Source: DATJGF01 sp035495315
GTDB taxonomy: Bacteria; Verrucomicrobiota; Verrucomicrobiia; Limisphaerales; UBA8199
Assembly: GCA_035495315.1 (NCBI GenBank)
Contig: DATJGF010000034.1
Coordinates: forward strand, 1 to 30,109
Reading direction: 5' to 3'
Length of the DNA: 30,109 nt
The notes beneath the pieces were generated by a model. The model had not been told where the DNA came from, searched no databases, and worked only from the letters and a program-made list of their open reading frames with translations. Both the position numbers and the translations under genes were made by a program. This document shows positions 17,607 to 25,794 of this stretch, in pieces. Numbering within the stretch: position 1 is the first letter of the stretch; each line of letters begins with the position of its first letter.

Positions 17607-18983
17607 ATGAACAAGTCGAACTCGAGCCTCCCTCCTGCTTCTTCTGTCAGCATGAACCGCCGGCGTTTTCTGAAGGCCACGGCGATCGCTTCGACCATCA
17701 CAATTCTTCCTCGGCACGTGATGGGCGGGCCAGGCCAGACCCCGCCGAGCGAGAAAGTGAACATCGCCGGAATTGGCGTAGGTGGAATGGGCGGAGCGAA
17801 TATGAAGGCGCTGGCAGCGCAGAACATCGTGGCCCTTTGTGACGTAGACCATGATAACGCGGCGCACACTTTCAAGGAGTATCCCAACGCGAAGCTTTAC
17901 ACCGACTACCGCCAGATGCTCGACCAACAGAAGGACATTGAGGCGGTAGTCATTGCCACACCAGACCACACGCACGCCGTGATTTCCATGGCGGCGATGA
18001 AAGCCGGCAAACATGTCTACTGCCAGAAGCCGCTCACGCATGACGTGTACGAATCCCGTATGTTGGCAAAGGCGGCCAAGGAGCTGGGCGTTGTGACGCA
18101 AATGGGAATCCAGGGCCACTCGACGGATGACCTGCGGACAATTTGCGAGTGGATCTGGGACGGGGCCATCGGCGAGGTGCGCGAGGTGGATGCCTGGTGC
18201 AGTTTGACTTATTATCCCTGGGGGCACGCGGAGTGGAGTTCGCGATGGGGCACCCGACCCAAGGAGACACCGCCGGTGCCTGCAAAATTGGATTGGGATC
18301 TCTGGCTGGGTCCGGCGCCGTACCGCCCGTATCACCGCGCTTATCATCCCGGGACATGGCGCTGTTGGTGGGACTTCGGTTGCGGCATGATGGGAGATAG
18401 GGGGGCGCACACGCTCGACGTCGTCAATTGGTCATTGAAGCTTGGGCCCCCGGCAACCGTCGAAGCCACTTCCTGTGGAATGGACGCAGAAGTTCATCCG
18501 CTTTCGGCCATCGTCACTTTCCGTTTCCCGGCGCGCGAGAATTTGCCTCCATTAAAGCTCACGTGGTACGAGGGCACCCGGCCGCCTCGTCCTGAAGAAA
18601 TGGACGCTGACGTGGAATGGCCAGTCGAAGGCGGGACGTTGTTCAAAGGCAGCAAAGGCATGCTCATCTGCGGCGTGTATGGCAACTCGCCTAAGCTGCT
18701 GCCACTGAGCCGGCACTTGGAGTATAAGCGCCCTGCCAAAACCCTTCCTCGAATACCGGATCATTGCCACGAGCTGGATTGGGTGCGGGCGATTAAGAGC
18801 GGCCAGCAGGCTGGCGCCAATTTTGCCTACTCGGGCCCGCTCATTGAGACCTGTCTTTTGGGCAATGTTGCCAAACGCGTGGATGGCCCCATCGAGTGGG
18901 ACAGCGCCAGTCTAAAGGTGAAAAATTCTGAAGCCGCCAATCGGCTGATCCAGACGCCGTATCGGGCAGGTTGGACCTTGTGA
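17607..18983 (+). CDS. Tat-exported Gfo/Idh/MocA-family oxidoreductase
   Basis: The protein has 458 residues. The N-terminus has a twin-arginine signal (NRRRFLKATAIAS, residues 17-29) and then a hydrophobic stretch, so it is exported folded with its cofactor. The Rossmann part follows with GIGVGGMGGANMKAL, then ALCDVD, then VIATPDHTHAVISMAAMKAGKHVYCQKPLTHDV. The usual EKP of the family is QKP here, a form common in planctomycete and verrucomicrobial secreted members. The substrate domain holds WWDFGCGMMGDRGAHTLDVVNW, with a His in the place usually involved in catalysis. Family members oxidise or reduce sugars or cyclitols with NAD(P). With a DUF1080 protein and a mutarotase-like protein nearby, a role in periplasmic sugar oxidation is plausible but not shown. 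Confidence 0.93.
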   Translation: MNKSNSSLPPASSVSMNRRRFLKATAIASTITILPRHVMGGPGQTPPSEKVNIAGIGVGGMGGANMKALAAQNIVALCDVDHDNAAHTFKEYPNAKLYTDYRQMLDQQKDIEAVVIATPDHTHAVISMAAMKAGKHVYCQKPLTHDVYESRMLAKAAKELGVVTQMGIQGHSTDDLRTICEWIWDGAIGEVREVDAWCSLTYYPWGHAEWSSRWGTRPKETPPVPAKLDWDLWLGPAPYRPYHRAYHPGTWRCWWDFGCGMMGDRGAHTLDVVNWSLKLGPPATVEATSCGMDAEVHPLSAIVTFRFPARENLPPLKLTWYEGTRPPRPEEMDADVEWPVEGGTLFKGSKGMLICGVYGNSPKLLPLSRHLEYKRPAKTLPRIPDHCHELDWVRAIKSGQQAGANFAYSGPLIETCLLGNVAKRVDGPIEWDSASLKVKNSEAANRLIQTPYRAGWTL

Positions 18984-19081
18984 ATCGGACGCGCAGACCC
19001 ATTTACGCTGGGAGAAGAAGCCGACGCCCGCTGCGTTCATATTCACCCGGACGGCAGACAGCTGTTACCAGATTCCGCGCG

Positions 19082-19101
19082 GTGGGCTCGCTTTAGCCCG
19101 C
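19082..19101. terminator. Weak stem-loop between convergent genes
   Basis: GTGGGCT and AGCCCGC form a 7-bp stem with one G-T pair and a 6-base loop, between the oxidoreductase and a convergent small gene. There is no T-run on either side, so terminator function is doubtful. Confidence 0.2.
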
Positions 19102-19158
19102 GCCGAGCAACTTGGAAAGCGAAACGTCAGTGTGGCCTCGGGCTCGGGAACTTACAAT

Positions 19159-19383
19159 CTACGCAGCCTCTTCAACCAACTCAGCTTCGTTCTTCTTCAA
19201 ATACGCCTCAACCGCAGCGATGGCGCTCATTTGAGTTCTCACCGCTCGTTTTCCCGGCTCCTTCATCATCTTGTACGAGATTAGCCTTTTTCCCCGGTCC
19301 ATGATTTGCAGGTAGGCATCTCCCGTTTTCCAGACTTGGCCTTTAGCCAATGCTGCTTCGTACTTTTCGCCGTGCTTCTTCAT
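19159..19383 (-). CDS. Small hypothetical protein, 74 residues
   Basis: The frame encodes a Lys/Glu-rich soluble protein beginning MKKHGEKYEAALAKGQVWKTGDAYLQIMDRG... and ending in a helical, acidic tail (KKNEAELVEEAA). The balanced composition and absence of low complexity make it look like a real gene. I do not recognise the family. No signal or membrane segment is present, and no strong ribosome binding site precedes the ATG at 19383. It lies in the same direction as, and about 100 bp downstream of, the DUF1080 gene, with which it could be cotranscribed. Confidence 0.55.
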   Translation of the reverse strand: MKKHGEKYEAALAKGQVWKTGDAYLQIMDRGKRLISYKMMKEPGKRAVRTQMSAIAAVEAYLKKNEAELVEEAA

Positions 19384-19489
19384 GTAGGTATCAAATCAGA
19401 CATCGCGGGCTGTACCGGTTCAAACGTCAACGCGGCACACTGCGGAATTAGGGAATAATAGGGCAGGGCCGCCAGAAAGCGATGAGAAC

Positions 19490-20095
19490 CTATTTGCTCA
19501 GGTCTAAATAATACAATTCCTTTGCCTCCACCTTCATACCGGGGTTGTGCCCCTGGATCGCAAAGTGACCGGTTTTGTATTCGGTGTCATCATAAGTCAT
19601 TACCAGCTTATCATTGATCCAGAACTGAATGTGGGGTCCCACAGCCCGGATACGATAACTAAACCATTCTCCGTCTTTGGTAAGCAGTTCCGTTGCTTTT
19701 CCGGTCGGCTTGCCCGGTTTCCACAGCCATCCGGTATAGCCGTCGCCGTGGTTACAAATCTGGGCTTCGTAGCCCCGAGGAAAGCCATTCACGTCATCCG
19801 CCGGCGGGTTGGAGCGAAAATAAAACCCGCTGTTGGGCGTTGCTCCCTGGTTAGTGACGCGGAACATGCCCTTGGCCTCAAAATCAGAGCACGCGACATC
19901 GGTGTAAATGTGTCCCATTCCCCCAATGCCCACCAGAACGCCATCTTGGACTGACCAGGTCGCTTTGCCGCGAACCGTCCAGCCGCTGAGGTCCTTGCCG
20001 TTAAACAAGGAGATCCATTTCGATTCTGCGCCGCTAGTCAACGTGCATCCAACCGCCATGGCACTAACCAGTAATGCAAGGGTCCTTTTCATCAT
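19490..20095 (-). CDS. DUF1080 (3-keto-disaccharide hydrolase-like) exported protein
   Basis: From the ATG at 20095 the protein has 201 residues; the frame is open 41 codons further upstream, but only this start (or the next ATG at 20092) gives a signal: MMKRTLALLVSAMAVGCTL. The Cys at 17 after Ala-Val-Gly is a possible lipobox. The mature part is the DUF1080/3-keto-glycoside hydrolase beta-sandwich: KWISLFNGKDLSGW, NSGFYFRSN, FPRGYEAQICNHGDGYTGWLW, GEWFSYRI, IQFWINDKLVMTYDD and GHFAIQGHNPGMKVEAKEL. Relatives cleave 3-keto-glycosides made by Gfo/Idh/MocA-type dehydrogenases. The oxidoreductase 500 bp away would be a natural partner, though it is on the other strand. Confidence 0.9.
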   Translation of the reverse strand: MMKRTLALLVSAMAVGCTLTSGAESKWISLFNGKDLSGWTVRGKATWSVQDGVLVGIGGMGHIYTDVACSDFEAKGMFRVTNQGATPNSGFYFRSNPPADDVNGFPRGYEAQICNHGDGYTGWLWKPGKPTGKATELLTKDGEWFSYRIRAVGPHIQFWINDKLVMTYDDTEYKTGHFAIQGHNPGMKVEAKELYYLDLSK

Positions 20096-20347
20096 AATGG
20101 CCAAAAACACATTGCCGAATCTTGCGCATCGCCCGGCACAAACACAAGCACGGGCCTCGGATGCTGCGTGGGGGGGTGAGGTTGCTTCGAATTGACGGAC
20201 AGAGAATTGGGTGAACATTAAACCAAAAATTACGGCTGCATTTATGATAGTGATGAACGGGAAAGTTCTCGGCAGTCGCCGCGTCCAGATTGAGTGCTTG
20301 AGGTGCCTAAGTAATTAAGTACCATCGAGGGGCTAGATGCTCGATCT

Positions 20348-21385
20348 ATGACCAAGACCACTTTGATCGCAGCCGGTTTGGTGCCGATAACGGGAGTGTG
20401 TTCCGCAACCGATCCTCCTCCCGCAGCCCAGATCACGAACAGCTCAGTTCGCCTCCGCGTGTATTTGCCGGATGCCAAGACCGGTTTCTACCGCGGCACG
20501 CGTTTCGATTGGGCGGGCGTGATTGGCAGCGCGGAATATGCCGGACACGACTATTTCCCGCAGTGGTTCCAGCGTGCCGATGCCAAGGTACGCGACTTTA
20601 TTTACGAGGGCCCAGACATCGTCGCTGGACCTTGCACGGCCATCACCGGTCCAGCCGAAGAGTTCGTCACCGATGGTAAAGGCCTCGGCTTTGATGAAGC
20701 CAAGCCCGGCGGAACGTTTATCAAGATTGGTGTGGGTGTGCTTCGGAAACCAGACGATGCCAAGTACGATATGTTCCGCGTTTACGAGATGGTGGACGGA
20801 GGGAGATGGGCAGTCCGCCGAGATTCCGATGCCATCGAGTTGAGGCAGGAACTCTCCGATCCCTCGAGCGGCTACGCCTATGACTACCGCAAGACCGTGT
20901 CGGTCACCAAAGATAAACCGCGCTTGGTCTTGGACCACAGCCTGCGCAATACTGGACGACGAGCCATCCACTCCAGCGTCTACAACCACAATTTCCTCTA
21001 CCTTGATCGCCAACCGCCCAGTCCCGATATTTCGATAACTGTACCCTTCATGATTCAAGCCTCGCCGCCGCCAGACCCGCATCTCGCCGAGGTCCGCGGA
21101 AATCAAATCGTGTTTCGGAATACGCTGACCGGTGAGGATCGTGTCTACTTCGCCATTGCAGGATTTGGGGCGGATCCCAAAGACTACGACATCCGGATCG
21201 AGAACCGTAAGGCGGGAGCCGGTCTTCGCATCACGGCAGACCGGCCGCTTTCTCGCGCCGCGTTGTGGTCGATTCGAGCACCGCTCTCAGTGGAGCCGTT
21301 CATCGATATGAAAATCGATCCCGGTGCCGAGTTCACCTGGCGGATCAATTATGACTTCTACACACTCCCGACCAACGACAACTAG
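20348..21385 (+). CDS. Secreted galactose-mutarotase-like protein
   Basis: The protein has 345 residues with a short N-terminal signal (MTKTTLIAAGLVPITGVCSA). The body has features of the mutarotase/aldose-epimerase superfold as seen in uncharacterised exported proteins: FYRGTRFDWAGVI, AGHDYFPQWF, YDMFRVYEMVDGG near the middle, and YNHNFLYLDRQPPSPD near residue 215, where a His would sit in the active-site groove. The C-terminus (FTWRINYDFYTL) matches the last strand of such folds. It probably binds or isomerises a sugar outside the cytoplasm. The gene is divergent from the DUF1080 gene, with a 252-bp shared intergenic region in which I see no clear promoter. The fold is moderately certain; activity is not. 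Confidence 0.65.
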   Translation: MTKTTLIAAGLVPITGVCSATDPPPAAQITNSSVRLRVYLPDAKTGFYRGTRFDWAGVIGSAEYAGHDYFPQWFQRADAKVRDFIYEGPDIVAGPCTAITGPAEEFVTDGKGLGFDEAKPGGTFIKIGVGVLRKPDDAKYDMFRVYEMVDGGRWAVRRDSDAIELRQELSDPSSGYAYDYRKTVSVTKDKPRLVLDHSLRNTGRRAIHSSVYNHNFLYLDRQPPSPDISITVPFMIQASPPPDPHLAEVRGNQIVFRNTLTGEDRVYFAIAGFGADPKDYDIRIENRKAGAGLRITADRPLSRAALWSIRAPLSVEPFIDMKIDPGAEFTWRINYDFYTLPTNDN

Positions 21386-21420
21386 CGTTGGTTTGAATTC
21401 GCCAACGAGGCGAGGGGGTC

Positions 21421-21768
21421 CTACTTGACTTTCAGCCGTTTGAGGGCGCGGTGGATTCTTGTCACTAACTGGTCTTGATAGATGCCGCCGAACCAGTCCT
21501 GGGCCATATCCGGGTCCTGGAGCGACTGCACTTCGCATTGCTTGAGCAGATGAATATCGTTCACCTGGAATGATCTCTCGTAAGCTTCTTCCAGAGTGTC
21601 TGTGAGGGGATAGAATTGCCGGTCGCCCCAAACGACAGTCTTGTTTCGGTTGTCCGCATGGACATGACTACTGTCCGTGCTGGAAATACGGCCAGTTTTC
21701 AGGTGTACTTTTCCACTATGCGTTTCGACGACGACAACGCGTTCGCCATAGATGGCGCTTCCGTTCAT
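21421..21768 (-). CDS. Hypothetical protein, 115 residues
   Basis: The frame begins at an ATG with a GAAAG 7 bases upstream and encodes a soluble, balanced protein. The first half is beta-like (RVVVVETHSGKVHLKTGRISS), the second half helical and basic at the end (RIHRALKRLKVK). I do not recognise it and see no signal or membrane segment. It converges on the mutarotase-like gene with a 35-bp gap. The frame stays open about 24 codons beyond the ATG without another start codon of the ATG/GTG type. Confidence 0.45.
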   Translation of the reverse strand: MNGSAIYGERVVVVETHSGKVHLKTGRISSTDSSHVHADNRNKTVVWGDRQFYPLTDTLEEAYERSFQVNDIHLLKQCEVQSLQDPDMAQDWFGGIYQDQLVTRIHRALKRLKVK

Positions 21769-22126
21769 CGGGGTGTCTTTCTCATGTTTGATAAGGGAGG
21801 AGTTCGACTTGGTCTCCGGTCGAGGCCTGGACAGGGCCGCTTAGCGGCTGATAGAAGCCGAATAGCCCTTTCGGCACGGGCTTGCAGACGCTATGCAGAC
21901 TCATTAAGCATCGACTAAGCATTAGAGGTGCCAAGGGCGATCTGGCAAAACTACGATTTTAGTAACTAACTAATGGTACCTATACGTTAAGTTTTGGTAC
22001 TTGCCGAGCACGAATGGTTCGTCTCTCGTTATTCGGCTGTGGAGAAGCTCGCCGAACGGCGGACCTCTTACGCCACCCGCTGCCCGCCAGGTGGGCGCAT
22101 CTCAATTTTTGTTCACCTCTTCGTCG
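21769..22126. other. 358-bp stretch without a gene
   Basis: No supported gene. The first part holds a tight inverted repeat (GCCGCTTAGCGGC, near 21837), the middle (21945-22000) is A/T-rich, and the right part leads into the repeat element. Short frames here look like chance, and one at 22001-22219 simply reads through the repeat. Confidence 0.5.
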
Positions 22127-22472
22127 GCTCTTATTAATACCCCGGTTCAGCTTCAGCGGGGTGAAGCTATGTGCTGGGCCTTAGCGCTTCATTCAGCGGT
22201 TTTCCCGGTGCACAGTTAAGACAGGCACCCTAAACCGCTGAATGAAGCGGTTCCGATCACTTTCGCAGCCCACCCCCAGCTGAAAGCTGGGGGTTAATGA
22301 GAGCAGATACAACGGCAACTGAATGGATTGGGCTTCAGCGGGGGTGACTTCTATGTGCTGGGCCATCCGACCGCTTCATTCAGTGGTTTCTACGACGCAT
22401 GGAAAACCGCTAAAGCGGTTCCGGTCGGTGTTCGCTGTCTTCACCCCGCTGAAGCGGGGTGTTAATGAGAGC
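22127..22472. repeat. 346-bp repeat element with terminal inverted repeats and internal stem-loops
   Basis: The left end (22127-22166) and the reverse complement of the right end (22439-22472) match over about 34 bases, apart from a 6-base duplication in the left copy; shared blocks are GCTCT, ATTAA, ACCCCG and CTTCAGCGGGGTGAAG. Inside are two related units in direct order, each with TATGTGCTGGGCC, CGCTTCATTCAG, AAACCGCT, AGCGGTTCCG, a stem-loop, and TTAATGAGAGCAG. The unit stems are ACCCCCAGCT/AGCTGGGGGT (22272-22294) and CACCCCGC/GCGGGGTG (22442-22461), so the sequence changes while pairing holds. No coding frame is convincing. It has the form of a non-autonomous mobile element or a structured repeat. 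I see no target duplication. Confidence 0.75.
22185..22249. repeat. Perfect 18-bp inverted repeat inside the element
   Basis: CGCTTCATTCAGCGGTTT (22185-22202) is repeated in inverse form at 22232-22249 around a 29-base loop. The second unit (22371-22420) has the same design with mismatches. It would form a strong hairpin in single-stranded DNA or RNA. Confidence 0.85.
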
Positions 22473-22529
22473 AGCACATTCATCTACGGCTCGGTCAGGT
22501 TCTCAAAAATTGAGATGCCCACCCGCCGT

Positions 22530-22557
22530 GTTGACTCACGGCAAAATGTTACCAGAG
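22530..22557 (+). repeat. Left terminal inverted repeat of the insertion sequence
   Basis: It starts GTTGACTCA and carries AAATGTTACC and AGAG. It matches the reverse complement of the right end over 28 bases with one small indel pair and a variable centre. Confidence 0.88.
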
Positions 22558-22567
22558 CGTGGGGCCA

Positions 22568-23743
22568 TTAGGGCTTCGTTGCCTCACGATTGAGGTTACC
22601 GAGCACAGTGAAGAATTTCTTGAGTTTGAGCTCAATATTTTTCTTCAGGGCCCAAGGATCGAGCTGTGCGTGTTGGGCCCGCAGTTTAGCTTTGGTTGCC
22701 TCTGGGATTTGGGGGCTGGCCAGTAAGCGTTGGTAGGGGGTTTGAGGCTGGGCTTCATAAATGCGTTTGGTTCTGCCATCCTTCTTCTCTCGCCTGAGGA
22801 GCTTAAAAGTGGGTTTGAAGTGGTTGGTAAACTGACTCCATTCCTGGGCATAGAGCTCATTCATCAAGGGTACCAGTTCGGGATGTTCGAAGCGGTCATG
22901 CCCGAAGAGTTGGCGCACATGCGTCCAGTTCTTCTGCTCGCAGTGGGCGTTGTCGTTCTTGCGATAGGCCCGGCTGCGCGTCCAAGGCAGCTTGAAGGGA
23001 GGCTCGGTGAGATGTCGGTGCAGCGCCCAGTTGAGAAACTCTCCGCCATTGTCGGTGTGGAAGTCCTTCATCGGATAAGGCACAGCCTCTTGGAGTTGGC
23101 GCAACTGCGCCAGCACGGCATCGGCGCTTTTGTTCCAAACCGCGCGATTTTCGGTCCAGCCACTGAAGAGTTCGGTAAAGGTTAGGGAGTTGACGTAGTC
23201 TCCTTCGGTGGTGTCGTCGCAGTGGGCGACCGTATCGGCCTCAACCGAGCCAATCCGGCTGGTATCAGGCGGGCCGCTGCGGGTCGGCACGGCATGGCGC
23301 AATAAGGTGCCGGGCCTGGTAGCCGAGAGTCCCTTTTGGGGATGCTGCACGCGGGCTGGGCGCAAAAGGCGGTCAATTTGGGCAGGACTGATCTGTAGGA
23401 GTTTTTTCTTAAAAGCCTCCGCGAGCGGCGCGGAGCGCCGCTCATGGTGTTCGAGCCATTCGGGCAGCGCCGCCTTGAGCAGTTTGCTGCAGAGCTGATC
23501 ACTGGCCAGCCAAACCGCCTTGAGCACCGGCAGCATTTGCCCCGGTGGGTAGATGATTTTGGGACCTGAGCGTGCTGGTGGATCGCTGGACAGAGGACGG
23601 TTCAGAAGCCGCAACGCGGCTTTGCGATGATATCCGCAGATGGCGCAAAACTCATCCAGAATGCGCGTCTTGTGCGGTCGTCCGGCTCGTTGGTAACGGC
23701 CGTGAATGCGGGCTAAGGCCTCGCGTTTGGCAGATAAACTCAT
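22568..23743 (-). CDS. DDE transposase with integrase catalytic (rve) domain
   Basis: From the ATG at 23743 the protein has 391 residues; a GTG at 23764 would add seven. The N-terminal part (about 1-130) is a basic helical DNA-binding region starting MSLSAKREALARI, with ILDEFCAICGYHRKAALRLLNR as a likely helix-turn-helix. The RNase H-like core holds Asp170 (GSVEADTVAHC), Asp231 (FHTDNGGEF) and Glu269 (NAHCEQKNW), a D-D-37-E spacing. The C-terminal part is basic. It would cut and join the element's 28-bp ends. The stop codon lies 11 bases inside the left repeat. It resembles the single-frame integrase-like transposases grouped as ISNCY, but I am not sure of that family. Confidence 0.93.
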   Translation of the reverse strand: MSLSAKREALARIHGRYQRAGRPHKTRILDEFCAICGYHRKAALRLLNRPLSSDPPARSGPKIIYPPGQMLPVLKAVWLASDQLCSKLLKAALPEWLEHHERRSAPLAEAFKKKLLQISPAQIDRLLRPARVQHPQKGLSATRPGTLLRHAVPTRSGPPDTSRIGSVEADTVAHCDDTTEGDYVNSLTFTELFSGWTENRAVWNKSADAVLAQLRQLQEAVPYPMKDFHTDNGGEFLNWALHRHLTEPPFKLPWTRSRAYRKNDNAHCEQKNWTHVRQLFGHDRFEHPELVPLMNELYAQEWSQFTNHFKPTFKLLRREKKDGRTKRIYEAQPQTPYQRLLASPQIPEATKAKLRAQHAQLDPWALKKNIELKLKKFFTVLGNLNREATKP

Positions 23744-23807
23744 ATCCGGGGCTTCGGTAACCACAGATATGAGTCAACGTATCGATAGACGCCTCGTCCA
23801 CCTCCCC

Positions 23808-23835
23808 CTCTCGGTAACATTTAATTTGAGTCAAC
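23808..23835 (-). repeat. Right terminal inverted repeat of the insertion sequence
   Basis: Read on the minus strand it starts GTTGACTCA and carries AAATGTTACC and GAGAG, like the left end. A further direct copy of TGAGTCAAC sits inside at 23770-23778, possibly a second transposase contact site near the transposase promoter. Confidence 0.88.
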
Positions 23836-23838
23836 TCG

Positions 23839-24140
23839 CCCGCCAGGTCTTGGCCTGGAATGTTCTTGATCTGGTTTTAGCGAACGTCTAAAGTTCCTAC
23901 GTTACTAACCCTGAATTACGAACAGCAGTACGCGCTTTCTCCATGCGCGATGCGGAGTCAACTGAGACGGCAGTCCTTGCGAGTGGTAACAGCCCAGCCC
24001 AGCCTTTCTGCCCAACTGTTCGGAACAGGGCGTAAGCGTAATGTGCCGACCATCTTGCATTGGCTTACTTCTGAAGACACCCATACAAACAACAACAAAC
24101 ATCGATGCTCCTGATTTAACCGGAGCAGAAAGGACAAACA
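23839..24140. other. 302-bp stretch without a gene
   Basis: No supported gene. Short frames exist on both strands (a 54-codon plus-strand frame from 23949, a minus-strand frame at 23905-24162), but neither has coding character. The end of this stretch carries the leader of the next gene, with AAAGGA at 24129-24134, 6 bases before its ATG. No clear promoter was found. Confidence 0.5.
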
Positions 24141-25610
24141 ATGAGAACTCAATACCCATCACTGACGAAGCTCAGCCAAGCACGCAACGGAAGTATTTGG
24201 CGGTGGGCTGCAGCGTACCTGATTTGTCTGCTGCCCTGGATCGGTCAAGCCGATTCCGGGTCCTACTCAATCGCCAAAATCGCACAACTTGGGACGGCGG
24301 CTCCGAACGGTGGAGATCATATCAATGACTTCGAACCGGGAGCTATCAACAATCGTGGCGACGTGATTTACGGCACGGATCTAGGGACCAGCTCGGATCC
24401 CAGCACATTTTTTGGAGAGGGCGTGTTCCTGCAGCGCGGGGGAGAAGAATCCGAGTTGGCGCGCGGCGGCGGTGCTGCCCCAGGCGGTGGCGTGTTCGAC
24501 TTCCTCCTGCTTGGGCAGACTGTTCTTAACGACCAGGGCGATGGCGCCTTCGCCTTCACCCTGAGCCCATTCAGTTTGCCTGTCGGAGTCAATTCGGGTG
24601 TCTATCGCTACTCTCATATTACCCAAGAGGTGACGCCGGTCCTGGTGGCGGGCAGCACGCCGGCGCCAGGAGGTGGCACATTTCTGGGTGCGTTTTTCAA
24701 CACCAGTTTAAACAATCAGGGCGCTCTTATCTTTCCGGCCTTGATTGCAACGGCCAACGGAATTCATATCGCTGGAGAGGCGTATACGGGCGTGGGGATG
24801 GGTGTTTTCCAAGCCGACACTCAGAACCATATTGCCAGCATAGCCAGCCCGGGAGATGCAGCGCCCGGCGGTGGTACCTTCGATTGCGCCGGTAATGGTG
24901 GACTGTGGAACAACGCGTCCGGCGATGTTGTATTCACAGCTCATGTCGCGGGCGAAGAAGTTCAGGTTGAGGGTGCACCTCCACAGTCGGTTATCATCAC
25001 GGCCCTCGACAGCCTGTACCTCAAGAGGGCTGCCACAGGAACAACTGTTTCGCTGGTGCATGCGGGTGATCCCGCCCCGGGTGGCGGTGTGTTTCGCGCT
25101 GCCTTTGCACCGGTTATGAACGCCCGCGGCGATGTCGTTTTCACCGGTGATCTGACACCCGCTCCGCACAATAGTCTGATCGAAGGCATATTCCTTCGCT
25201 CCGGTAACACAACCGTGGCCGTGGCGCGCCCAGGCGACGCAATGCCTGGCGGTGGAACATTTGTCACCGGCAGCGTCTTGAGCGCCCAGCAAACGCATTT
25301 AAACAACCTCGGCGAAGTGGCGTTTAACGCCTCTCTGACGGACATCAACGGGGACGGGGGCGGGGACACCGGTTTGTTTGTGTGGTCTAAGGGGTCGGTT
25401 CAGTTGGTGGCTCATACCGGTACCGTCATCCCTGGGGTCGGCACCATCGCTCAATTGGTGATGGGCGTCATTACGATCCCTCCGCCCGCTGTTCTGACTT
25501 CCAACTCGGGCGCAATCAATAACGACCGCGGCCAGGTCCTCTTTGGCGCCACTTTAACGGATGGCAGTGGAGTGCTTCTGGTTGCAACACCGGCGCCAGC
25601 CCAGAAATAG
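24141..25610 (+). CDS. Exported NxxGxxAF tandem-repeat protein
   Basis: The protein has 489 residues. The ATG at 24141 has a strong AAAGGA ribosome binding site at 6 bases. A signal sequence follows (hydrophobic core WAAAYLICLLPWIG, cleavage near Ala37). The mature part repeats a unit of about 60-65 residues: an A-xPGGGxF turn (GAAPGGGVF, STPAPGGGTF, GDAAPGGGTF, GDPAPGGGVF, GDAMPGGGTF), then NxxGxxAF-like strands (LNDQGDGAF, LNNQGALIF, NNASGDVVF, MNARGDVVF, LNNLGEVAF). This is the family known as choice-of-anchor tandem repeat NxxGxxAF proteins, likely a beta-propeller. Such proteins often end in a sorting anchor such as PEP-CTERM; none is visible here, where the end is simply TPAPAQK. The role is unknown. 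Confidence 0.88.
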   Translation: MRTQYPSLTKLSQARNGSIWRWAAAYLICLLPWIGQADSGSYSIAKIAQLGTAAPNGGDHINDFEPGAINNRGDVIYGTDLGTSSDPSTFFGEGVFLQRGGEESELARGGGAAPGGGVFDFLLLGQTVLNDQGDGAFAFTLSPFSLPVGVNSGVYRYSHITQEVTPVLVAGSTPAPGGGTFLGAFFNTSLNNQGALIFPALIATANGIHIAGEAYTGVGMGVFQADTQNHIASIASPGDAAPGGGTFDCAGNGGLWNNASGDVVFTAHVAGEEVQVEGAPPQSVIITALDSLYLKRAATGTTVSLVHAGDPAPGGGVFRAAFAPVMNARGDVVFTGDLTPAPHNSLIEGIFLRSGNTTVAVARPGDAMPGGGTFVTGSVLSAQQTHLNNLGEVAFNASLTDINGDGGGDTGLFVWSKGSVQLVAHTGTVIPGVGTIAQLVMGVITIPPPAVLTSNSGAINNDRGQVLFGATLTDGSGVLLVATPAPAQK

Positions 25611-25794
25611 CTGGAAATTGGAGCGGGATCACCGATCTCCTCCACCTTCCTGGATGGGGACCAGACTGAGTTCACGCTCGAGCGTGGCAGATCTTGGGCA
25701 GGTGTCATACGTCAGGAAGCGCCCACTCGGATCCAGTCATCGAGTTTTCGGATCTCCTCTTTTACTCGTTTGGCCAAACCTGTCGCTGTGAAGC

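Larger units (their letters stand above)
22528..23838 (-). mobile_element. Complete insertion sequence of about 1.3 kb
   Basis: A single transposase gene is bounded by inverted repeats at 22530-22557 and 23808-23835. Outside them, CCCGCC occurs at 22522-22527 and 23839-23844 and may be a 6-bp target duplication; if so the element is 22528-23838. The G/C-rich hexamer could also match by chance. All catalytic residues and both ends are intact, so the element may still be able to move. I do not assign an IS family. Confidence 0.85.

Noticed and set aside
22272..22476. Stem-loops followed by GTTAATG as integron attC sites
   Set aside because: The 3' flank does not fit the GTTRRRY core, no matching RYYYAAC core lies at the other end, and no integrase or cassettes are present.
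22001..22571. Short plus-strand frames across the repeat element
   Set aside because: They are translations of the repeat itself, change frame between units and have no coding character.
23652..23834. Minus-strand 60-codon frame overlapping the transposase start, as a possible first frame of a frameshifted transposase
   Set aside because: The transposase is complete in one frame with its DNA-binding part, and no slippery site was seen at the overlap.
22082..23848. GCCCGCCAGGT occurs at 22082 and again at 23838, as if bounding a larger composite element
   Set aside because: An 11-base G/C-rich match over 1.8 kb is not rare enough, the second copy overlaps the proposed target hexamer, and no second transposase or matching end is present.
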